Assembly (NCBI GenBank): GCA_030789695.1
Contig: CM061132.1
Coordinates: 28,119,858-28,183,857, forward strand
Direction: 5' to 3'
From: Scilla litardierei
Taxonomy: Eukaryota; Streptophyta; Magnoliopsida; Asparagales; Asparagaceae
DNA: 64,000 nucleotides
Numbering within the stretch: the first letter of the stretch is position 1; every line of letters begins with the position of its first letter. The notes beneath the pieces are model-generated. The model made no database searches. It was not told the DNA's origin and worked only from the letters and a program-made list of their open reading frames with translations. Shown here piece after piece: positions 45,290 through 54,929 of this stretch. The translations under genes and the position numbers were made by a program.

Positions 45290-46544
45290 ATGCAGTTCAC
45301 TCACACTGCGATACACGTAAGAATAGTACAAGTAATCTCCAACATTATGATTCGCAATTTTGGTACTGAATGTTGTTTCCTTGTTCATTCTTGCAGAATG
45401 GATTCGGGGAATGGATCGTCCGAGAACAGGACCTCTGCTTCTGATGCTGCTTCTTCTGAGGCTTCCCTGATAGGGAAGATTCTGATAGGGATTCTGGAGC
45501 ACATGCAGCAGATGGAGGATATGGTGGCTAGTGGTGCGCCACCGAAGCCAGTGGGTATCAGGCAGTTTAGAGCTTTGCACCCGAGATCCTTTTCGGGCAA
45601 GGAGAGTCCTCTGGAGGTGGACGAGTGGATCAGGCATTCTGAGGATGATCTGGAGGCTATTGGATATCCGAGGGATAAGTGGGTGGATGCCGCGAAGAGA
45701 CAGCTGACACATCAGGAACGAGATTGGTGGGATGCTCAGGAGCTGCATTTGACTAAGCTGATCTCGCAGGAGAAGTTCAGAGTGTTGTTTGAGGCTCAGT
45801 ACTTGCCAGAGACGAAGAAGGATGAGCTGCGGTTGAGGTTTGAGCATCTGACTCAGGGACGACGGAGCATAGATGTTTATAATGCAGAGTTTTCACTATT
45901 GAGCAAGTTTGCTCCAGAGTTGGTGCAGTCAGAGGCCACCAGAGCTAGGCGATTCAGGATGGGGCTGGACCCCAAGTTCAGAGCAGCGATGTCGACTCAG
46001 CTGTTGCTTACTTACAGTGCCGTACTGGCGGCGGCCAGGATGCATGAGACGCACGTGAAGAGTGTGGGTAGAGGTCCAACAACATCTGAGAGGCGCCCTG
46101 CGGGTCAGCAGAGGAGTTTCCTGAGGCCCACTCAGACCACTCAGTTTAGGAGGCCTGGAGCTCCACCAGCACCACAACGGCGTCAGTCGTGTGCATTTTG
46201 TGGGAAGACTGGGCATGAGCAGCGGGATTGCAGGTTTAGGCATGGGCGATGCTTTATCTGTGGTCAGTCTGGATACATCAGTAGGCAGTGTCCTCAGCAG
46301 GGACAGACTTCAGGTCCTGGGGCACCAGTGGCAGTCTGGCCTGTACAGCAGCAGCAGAGGACCCTTCCGTCGGCTCCACAGAGGCTTCCACTGCCAGCTC
46401 CACCAGCGCCTGGTGCAGGGACTTAGAGAGGACCACCTAGGCCTCCACAGCACCAGCAACAGACCCCTAGGAGAGCGGTGCCGAGGCGTTAGGCTTTCAC
46501 CATGACGGCTGTTGAAGCAGAGGACGATGGTCATGTTATCACTG
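45290..46544 (+). pseudogene. Tekay gag
   Basis: The open frame is 45290-46426. The likely start is the ATG at 45398 (MDSGNGSSEN), right after TTCTTGCAG, which looks like a splice acceptor. The retrotransposon gag domain spans residues about 60-210 (FSGKESPLEVDEWI, QLTHQERDWWDA, RFRMGLDP). Two zinc knuckles lie near 265 and 285: CAFCGKTGHEQRDC is intact; CFICGQSGYISRQC has Tyr in place of His. A TAG at 46424-46426 and another TAG near 46490 interrupt the frame. Homologous code continues in the same frame to VEAEDDGHVITG at 46544, so gag and protease were once one polyprotein. Confidence 0.88.
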
Positions 46545-46657
46545 GTACCTATTTCTTTTTAGAATTGAATGCTTTGCTATTTTATTATAGTATGTTATGT
46601 TTGTGGTTGTGATTAGGATGTTTAGATTCTTATGTTAGTTTATGTTCATTCTTTTAG
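46545..46657 (+). other. Candidate 113-bp intron between gag and protease
   Basis: The coding homology breaks after ...DDGHVIT-G at 46544 and resumes exactly at 46658 with VIRVASFPALSLFDSGAS. The 113 bp between begin GT, end CTTTTAG, are T-rich and contain a stop in the upstream frame. Joining restores the phase. It could also be a short insertion. Confidence 0.5.
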
Positions 46658-47600
46658 GTGTTATTAGAGTTGCTTCCTTTCCTGCATTGTCACTTTTCGA
46701 TTCGGGAGCATCCCATTGTTTCCTGTCTCAGCAATTTGTGACTAGGAATTCATTAGTAGTAGACTCCTTTACTTCTAGTTGGAACATCCATACAGGGAAT
46801 GGATGATCCGCAGTTCTTCAGGATGCCGACAGTGTCCCGTTGAGATTTGTGGACGTAGGTTGTATGTAGATTTCTTAGTGATGGAGATATCCCATTTCGA
46901 TGAAGTGTTTGGAATAGACTGGTTAGGGATGTTCTATGCCACTATAGATTGTAGGCTCAGGAAGATAGTGCTTCGAATCCCTGATCATCCAGAGTTTGAG
47001 TTTCTTAGTGGTAGTAGTTCCCTTGGACCATTGAAGTTTAAGGCCAGCCCAGTAGAAGTGATGATGGAGATGGATGCTGAACCTGTATTGTCGAGGGTAG
47101 TCCGGGATTTTCCTGATGTCTTTCTAGACGATATCTATGGACTTCCTCCGGATAGATCATTGGAGTTCACCATCGATCTGATTCCAGGCACTCAACCGAT
47201 TGCGAAGGCTCCATACCGTATGGCTCCTCCAGAGTTAGCAGAGCTTCGTAGTCAGCTGAAGTATTTGTCAGAGCATGGTTTGATTCAGCCGAGTGTTTCG
47301 CCGTGGGGTGTGCCGGTGCTTTTGGTGAACAAGAAGGATGGAACCCGAAGGATGTGCATCGACTATCGAGAGTTGAATAAAGTCACTGTGAAGAACAAGT
47401 ATCCTCTTCCCAGGATCGATGACATCTTTGATCAGTTGGGTGGATCCCGTGTGTATTCAAAGCTTGATTTGAGAAGCGGATATCATCAGGTGAAGGTCAG
47501 AGGATCAGATGTTCCAAAGACTGCATTTAGAACCCGATATGGTCATTATGAGTTCTTAGTGATGCCTTTGGTGTTACTAATGCACCAACCACATTCATGA
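46658..47600 (+). pseudogene. Tekay protease and N-terminal reverse transcriptase
   Basis: The protease site LFDSGASHCF lies at about 46695. A frameshift near 46790 leads into the frame 46779-47600 with [14 protein letters not shown] and [13 protein letters not shown] follows with [58 protein letters not shown] (first catalytic Asp region) and [16 protein letters not shown]. One T is missing in the CCTTTGGTGTT stretch at about 47565, which shifts the frame just before the usual FGLTNAP block. Confidence 0.88.
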
Positions 47601-48982
47601 GGTTGATGAACCAAGTCTTCTATGAGTATCTGGATAAGTTTATGGTCGTCTTCATAGATGATATCTTGGTGTACTTGAGATCAGAGGAAGATCATGCTGA
47701 GCATCTGAGGATAGTCCTGGAGACTCTGAGGCAGCACCGGTTATATGCTAAGTATAGCAAGTGTCAGTTTTGGCTGACCAAGGTTGCTTTTCTGGGACAT
47801 GTTGTATCTGGAGATGGTATAGCTGTAGATCCAGAGAATGTTACTACAGTAGAGAAATGGCCAGTTCCTAAGTCAGTAACAGAGATCAGAAGTTTCTTGG
47901 GATTGGTTGGATACTACATGAAGTTCATCAAGGATTTTTCTAAGATCGTTGTACCGATGACTCATCTAACCAAGAAGACTGTTGCTTACAATTGGTCAGA
48001 GGAATGTCAGCGAGCATTTGATGAACTGAAGCATAGATTGATCACTGCACCCGTCCTGACGATACCAGACCGTTCAGGTGGATACGAGATTTACTGTGAC
48101 GTGTCAGGTAGAGGATTGGGATGTGTTCTCCATCAGCATGGTAGGGTGGTAGCTTATGCTTCTAGATTGTTGAAGACCCATGATAGAAACTATCCTACAC
48201 ATGACTTGGAGTTAGCAGCAGTGGTGTTTGCATTGAAGTTGTGGAGGCATTTTCTTCTGGGTGAACGTGTGAAGATATACACAGATCACAAGAGTTTGAA
48301 GTACGTGTTCACTCAGAAAGAGCTGAATATGAGGCAACGCAGTTGGCTCGAGTTGATGGCTGATTATGATGTCGACCTCCAGTATCACCCTGTGAAAGTC
48401 AACGTAGTACCTGATGCTCTTAGTCGCATGCCGACAGTGATGATGTTGACAGCTCAGAGGGAACTTCGGGGTGATATTCGACTGTTAGAGATTGAAGTTG
48501 TCTTACCTGGTTCCTCAGTGATGATGATGAACTTGCAGGTTCAATCTGATTTGGTTGAAAGGATTAAGGCAGCTCAGTCTGGAGATGCGAAGTTGAAGAA
48601 GATTCACGAGCAGACAGAAGTCGGACTCCGTAATGATTTCCGTGTTCATGAAGATAGATTTCTGCGTTTTGGGAGCAGGAACTGTGTGCCATCAGGTGAC
48701 ATTCGGGATGAACTATTGAAAGAAGCTCATAGCTCACCTTATTCTATCCATCATGGAGGCACCAAAGTGTATCGTGATCTGCGACAACATTTTTGGTGGC
48801 ACGGCATGAAGCGCAATGTGGCTAGAAGTGTAGCTTCGTGTATGACATGTCAGCAAGTCAAGGCCAAGCATCAGAGAACGGAGGGAATTCTGCAACCTCT
48901 TCCAATTCCAGAGTGGAAGTGGCAACATGTGACGATGGTGGCTTACCTCGCACTTCTCGAGGACATGATGCTATTTGGGTAA
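47597..48982 (+). pseudogene. Tekay RT, RNase H and integrase N-terminus
   Basis: This frame continues RT with the catalytic VFIDDILVY, then [13 protein letters not shown]. RNase H has [32 protein letters not shown] and [12 protein letters not shown], with its Asp and Glu residues present. Integrase starts with the HHCC zinc site ([13 protein letters not shown]...CMTCQ). After EWKWQHVTM a small deletion near 48937 removes the conserved DF and shifts the frame, so the first Asp of the DDE triad is lost. Confidence 0.88.
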
Positions 48983-49965
48983 TCGTTGACCGATTAACCA
49001 AATCAGCTCACTTCATACCATTTCGAGTGGGCCAGTCAACAGACCATCTTGCTAAGAGATATATGGAGGAAATTGTGAGGCTTCACGGAGTACCTGTAAG
49101 CATAGTCTCCGACCGTGACACAAGGTTTACGTCTCATTTTTGGAGAAGTCTGTAGGCTAGCTTGGGAACTCAGCTGAGTTACAGTACTGCATACCATCCA
49201 TAGACAGGCGGTCAGTCTGAAAGGACAATTCAGATTCTAGAAGATATGCTGAGAGCGTGCATGCTGGATTTCAAGGGTTCTTGGGACGAACATCTACATC
49301 TGGTAGAGTTCGCCTACAATAACAGTTATCAAGTCAGCATAGGCATGGCACCATTTGCAGCCTTGTATGGAAGGAAGTGCCGATCTCCTCTCAGTTGGGA
49401 TGATGTTGGAGATTGTGAATTGTTGGGCCCTGATATGATTGCTGAAACCATAGATGTTGTGAGAGTCGTCAGAGATAATCTTCGCATAGCTCAGGACAGT
49501 TACAAGCACTGGGCAGATGCAAAGAGACGACATTTGGAATTTCAGCCAGGAGAATTGGTATTTTTGAAGATCTCGCTGACACGAGGGTTGATTCGTTTCG
49601 GAAGACGTGGGAAGCTGAGCCCAAGATATGTTGAACCTTTTGAAGCTCTGGCTCGTGTTGGAGAGGTGGCTTACAGAATTGCCTTGCGAGTATCTCTTGA
49701 GGGAGTGCATAATGTGTTTCATATATCGCAACTCAGGAGATGTGTTGGAAATCCTGATCATGTCGTCGACTTCTCTGAGATCGAAGTGCGACCAGACTTG
49801 ACTTATGATCAGCAGCCTGTAACCATTCTAGACCGGAGGCAGAAGATGCTGAGAAAGAAGCCGATCAACCTAGTGAGGGTTATGTGGCACCGAGAGTCAC
49901 CAGGAGAGTCTACCTGGGAACTCGAGGATGAGATGAGAGAGAAGTACCCTCTCTTGTTTGTCTGA
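48937..49965 (+). pseudogene. Tekay integrase core and C-terminal domain
   Basis: Code resumes with [24 protein letters not shown] and [15 protein letters not shown] (second Asp). TAG at 49153-49155 and TAG at 49201-49203 both sit where CAG (Gln) is expected. Then GGQSERTIQILEDMLRA (Glu of DDE), the GPY/F-like C-terminal region (GKLSPRYVEPFEAL, VFHISQLRRC) and a Del/Tekay chromodomain-like end (INLVRVMWHRESPGESTWELEDEM). It ends at 49965 after YPLLFV. Confidence 0.88.
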
Positions 49966-50047
49966 TGTAATTTTGTTTTTGTATGTGATATGATGTATAG
50001 AAATTTTTTCTCCCTTAATTTGAAATTCCGAGGACGAAATTTATTTT

Positions 50048-50060
50048 AAGGGGTGTAGGA
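50048..50060 (+). promoter_or_regulatory. Polypurine tract of the Tekay element
   Basis: AAGGGGTGTAGGA immediately before the 3' LTR start TGTAATAACC, following the usual GAGGACGAAATTT leader of this clade. It primes plus-strand synthesis. Confidence 0.8.
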
Positions 50061-52843
50061 TGTAATAACCCTAATTTTCGTATACGCGTATTTGTACGTA
50101 ATTTTGACGTAAATACGTCCGTATATTTTTGGGAAGTATGCCCATATCTTTCTTTTAATTATTTGGTGTAGGAATTTATTTTAAAGGATTTTAAACTCAT
50201 TACTTGAATTTAGTAAATGGGAGTATTTGGAGAAATACATGTATTGGGAGTGTATGAAGTATTTCTACATGTATTTTTATTTTCTTAAAATACAAAAAAA
50301 ATCCACATTTTTCTTACCATGACAACACACTTGCTATGTGCCATGTTTTTAATTAGTATGAGACACATGGCTTAATAGGTGTAAGGAGGAGAGGGTTTTA
50401 AGGGATTCAAAAATCTATGCATGAAAAACAAAAACCAAAAAAGAAAAGAAAAATCTCATTTCTCCCTCTTCCATTCTCTCCCTCACCCTCCCTTAGGCTG
50501 GCCGAAATTTTGCTCCCCTCTTTTCTTCATGTTGCTTCATCTCCTTTCATCTAGTATTCTTCCATGATAATCCTCTTTCAAGTACTTAAAGCCCACAAAA
50601 TTCCCTTCTCATTTCAACACCAAGAACTAGCCAAATTAGTCCAAAAATCATCCATTTGGAGACAAGATTGGAGCTTGGAGAAGGAGGACTAGGGAGCTCT
50701 TCATCAAGGAGAAGAAGGGCCCAAGAGTTGATTTGGAAGACTTTTGCAAGGTAGGAGTTCTAACCACCTAATTAGAGGCTAGTTTAGGATTCTCATTAAG
50801 TTAGTAGGTGTATTATGTTGAATTTAATGTTAGAAACCCATGTTGAATTAGTAAATTCAATGTTAGTGAAATTAGTTTTGTGTTACGATTCATATGTTAG
50901 CAAGAATTAATTTTTGTACTCAAATGTTGCATGTGGTTCCCTTGTAGTTACAAATTAATATGCTTGTTATCATCTTGGTTTGATGCTCAAGATTTATAAT
51001 GTTAAATCATGTTGTGAAATGGAGTGAATTAGGAATATGTTAATTTGCTAAAATGATATTGGAAGGTAGTTTGACATGTTTAGAGAATTAGTTAACATGC
51101 TAGTTTCACTAGTAGGAAGTTGCAATTTGTGTAGCCATTTTTGTGTGACATATGTTAAGTGGAAAAAAAATATTATTCTTTTCTTAAGTGGAATTATGTT
51201 AAGGATTGCAATTGTTATCATTCTATTCTCATGCTAGTATTGACATGTTAATTGTGGCATTTGAGCATGTTAGAACTAGATTTTGTAAGAAAACTGATTG
51301 CTGGAATTTTTTTGTGACAGAACAGTAACTTGTAAAATTCGTAGAAAATAGTAGAAAAATCAGAAAAATAAAATTTAGGATACTACGAAAAACTAGAGAA
51401 AATTTCCTACAACTTTGAAGAGGCCGAGAGCCAATTCTGATTGCAATTAGGGTAACAGAGCCATTCTTTCTGGACTGTTTTTTTGACAGAATTGTGTTGT
51501 AATTTTGAGTAGAATTTTTTCATAATTGTGCTCTTGCTTAAGTTAATTTCGAATTTGCTAATTTGTGCGTTATTGACATGCTCTTAAGATGCCTTTATGA
51601 TGATGTTTAATTATGTTGTGATTCATGTGGAAAAGTTATTGAAAATGAGATTACATGTATGTTGGAACATGAGTGGTATTTGAGACTACTAAGTGATGCC
51701 ATGATTAATGAAGTAATGCTTATCAAAGAAAAACTTGTGAGTGAGAATGAGAGTTGACATCGGTGTTCTCGGTCCATTCTTGAAATGGGTGAGACTGCAG
51801 ATGTGGGTTTGGGGGAAACACAGATAAATGATAGGTGTTAAGGAGCGGGGGTAGTACGATTTCTCACTCATTACGTCACTCCCGGAAGGGGGAGTTGACT
51901 AGAGTTAGAGAGGCTGCCGGTGCGCTCGTGACGCACCTGGACGGTAATTGATGGTTTTCTCCGTTTGTCCGACAGAAAAACCGAGATGATTCTCACTCCG
52001 GTACCTTGTCCAGTCGGGTACGGAGTTACGAGAGGCCCCGCCAGTGCTCGTGTCGCTGGAGTGGTACCACTTTTCACCCACCCTGGGCTCTCTTAGCAGC
52101 CTATGGTTTATCCGGGTTCCAAATACAGAACAACAATTTAATTTATTTAACTTAATCGTTTATTACTTCAGTCTTGTCCACTGTTGTTTACTTTCAGCAC
52201 TTGTACTCTGTTTTTAATTTCTGCGTAATATATGATGACATGACACCTGTAGTTAGTTAATTAGTTAGGGAGGCCAGTTCTAAACTGGGTTCTACTAGGG
52301 TGTTAGGAGTTCCTAATGGGTCACGCGTTGACGTGTCCCATCCCGTGGTTTTCAGGTGCGAGTCCCGAGCAGTCAGCGGGTGTCCAGGAGCCAGAGATTA
52401 GTGCTAGTGCTACTGAGGTAGAGACTTCGGGCGACTTCGTACAGTTAGATTTCCCCGGGGTAGACTAGTGGGTGCGTTGTACCGGGTGTGGACTGTTGTA
52501 CTTTTGGGCTGGGGGTTTCTCTTTTGTTGTACCCGCTTTTTGTACCCCCGTTGTACAGCTGATGTATGTATTTATGTATGTATGTATATGGACTTATGTA
52601 ATGTAACGTAACTTCTGTGTTGTTGTATTTACTTTTCAGTACTGTGTTTTACTTTCTGTTGGAGCACTTTTCTTTCTCTGTGTACTATTCCAGTGTTCTT
52701 GCAATGGCTTACTCATTTATTTTATATTAAACCACAAAAAAATGCCTAGTAGTATTTATATAAGAGGGCTCGAAGCCTGAGTCTGTAAACTACGGCGACC
52801 TCGTCAACTACGCTCCCTGTACTTGGGTGAGCGGGGCGTGACA
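50061..52843 (+). repeat. Tekay 3' LTR, uninterrupted
   Basis: 2783 bp, TGTAATAACC to GCGTGACA, followed by the target duplication GAACC. It serves as the empty-site reference for both hAT insertions in the 5' LTR. It carries the same acceptor-like TTTTCAG plus acidic frame at about 52352-52468. Confidence 0.95.
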
Positions 52844-52848
52844 GAACC

Positions 52849-54929
52849 GCTCCTCAAACTGCTCCGTGTCCCGAGGCGAGCGATCTTCTAGTCGCCGAGC
52901 CAACCACGCACCGAAGAAAGTTTCACCCGAATGAGAACCTTCGCCAAGATTTCGGATCGGATCCGAACCCCTTCGTCGCTTTGCTAGAGCCCTTCAGGAA
53001 TAAGGCAGAAATTATAGTGAGAAGAGAATATTTAATTTAAGCCTAGATCTGTGCATGCTCCAACATTTTTGGGAGCCACTCAGATCTATAGCTTGGGACG
53101 AGTTTAGAGGAGGGGAGCAGACCCCTATTTATATAGGCGGCTGACCCCTCCCCTTTACTCCACTTCCGATGTGGGACTAAAGTTTGGAGTTAAATAATTC
53201 AAGTTAGTTTGCCTTAGAAAAAGGCCAAACTTCCATGAATTTTAACTCCCTCACCGTTGAGCTTCACGATTGATACAACCTATCAAATCAAAGGGCGTTC
53301 AACGGTGAATGCGTAGAAAAAACTGTGAGTCAATCGGAGTCCGTTTAACCACTCGAATGTATGTCCAAAGTTGAGTCCAAACTCAACAATTTCGCAATCA
53401 GCCAGCCGCCACAGATGCACGATGCCCTAGGCAGTTCGTAGGACCCACCTGGGCCAGGCATGTGCAGTTCACGCGCCTCGAGGCGCGTGCGCTGCACGTG
53501 CCCTGCGGGCGCTCGGGCGCAGTCTGGCACCCGTTTCCAGTGGGCGCCTGCGCTTGCTGGAGCGGGCGCGGGCTTGCACCCGCTCCCAGTGGGTACCCAC
53601 GCCCGTTTCCTGACAGGGTTCAGCCCAAACCTGTTGGGCTGACCCATTTGGGCTCCTTTGACTGTTTTGGCTCTAACTTGATCATTTGGCATCCGATTTG
53701 GGCGCGGTTCGACCCTGTGTTTACACCGGGACGTTCCCGTCTTACAGGTAACCTTTTCCTTGCGTTTATCTTATTAAATAACATCGTAAACAATTTACGA
53801 CACATTTAACTCAGTTTGCATCATATGCAAAATAGTCCCCATCTAAGCTTAAAATTATCATTTTTGCATCAAATGCAGTTTTCTATCCCTTGCATCAAAT
53901 GCATATTCTCTCTAATGTTTCTACATATTACTAGACGAAGGTCGCACTCTGTGTGAGACCCTACAGCCTGACCCTACTACAGGTTGGGCTCGAAGCCCCC
54001 ATACGGCAGTGACCACCGGCAGTTGTCGTCCCTATTTCAGTATCATAATTATGATCGACATGAGTATTGTTGGGACCACCCTGACTGTGTCTGTGATGAA
54101 TTTTGCAGTTTTAGTCTCTTTGTCTAAACTATGTCGTTTAACTCAAGTCTAGGGTACGGTTAAACTGTCAACCCAATAACTTGAATCCGGTTAGTTTACA
54201 TCGATCTTTAGTCAAATAATGTTGGACAACTTCCAGCATACTCTGGCCAGAGTTTTCGCTAAAGACCAAACTAACACTACGACACTAACTCCCATTGACT
54301 GGGAGAGACGAATCTTATCTTGGTCATTACTCTCCTCACACGCTTCAAATGTCATCCGACCAAAGACCTTTCGACAGGCCAAGCCTCGAAGCTAGGTCAA
54401 TGATCTAAGTGACACCGTTCATGCACAGGTTCGTATAATGAACTCAAGTCAAAGACCAACTTGTCTATCATCACTAAGATTTATCATTGACAGATTTGTC
54501 AATCATAACCATATGATAACTCTTGTGGCTCTTTTAGTGAACTCATTCTCCAATGAGCACATGTGTCTCGTCTTCGACTACACCAAGTCAAACGATCATG
54601 AGATCATCGTCACCATTATACAGTGAAGACTAAGACACAATGGTTTATCTGATGTTTCGATATCCTTTTCTCGAAACATGTACGACCACGAACCCTTTTA
54701 GACTTATGCTACAGACGGTCAAACATTTCTTCATGATCGAGATACTCATCTCGATATATGTTTAACCTCGCATTAAGTCTCAGGACTTTACCTAAGTTAT
54801 TTTTTAATGATAAATACTTTATGATTTAACCTAGGTAAATACTTACTATACAGCTTACTGTAATTTTGAACAAGATGTTTGTATAGATACACGGAGATAA
54901 ATTACCTCGAGGGCATACATCTCGCAACA
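52849..54929 (-). repeat. Copia 3' LTR, proximal part
   Basis: Minus strand start TGTTGCGAGATG at 54929, right after the polypurine CAAGTGGGAGA. It matches the right LTR from 52849 to 53850. It includes a GC-rich block (53460-53625) and a TATA box candidate at 53124-53136. Confidence 0.8.
53124..53136 (-). promoter_or_regulatory. TATA box candidate of copia LTR
   Basis: CTATATAAATAG on the minus strand, preceded by GGAGGGGTCAGCCGC. It is conserved in the other LTR at 59322-59334. Confidence 0.5.

Larger units (their letters stand above)
31553..52843 (+). mobile_element. Tekay/Del Ty3/gypsy element with nested insertions
   Basis: The LTR starts TGTAATRACCC and ends GCGKGACGTGACA-like, flanked by a perfect GAACC duplication (31548-31552 and 52844-52848). 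The 5' LTR is split into 31553-32466, 38960-40807 and 45237-45272, summing to about 2.80 kb; the intact 3' LTR is 50061-52843 (2783 bp). The interior 45273-50060 encodes gag, protease, RT, RNase H, integrase and a chromodomain-like tail, all broken. The polypurine AAGGGGTGTAGGA lies at 50048-50060. Stripped of insertions it is about 10.3 kb. The LTRs differ by a few per cent by eye. Confidence 0.95.

Noticed and set aside
53851..53877. Copia LTR boundary at 53850-53877
   Set aside because: The match with the right LTR stops there only because the right copy is truncated. The polypurine tract and TGTTG start at 54929 define the true end.
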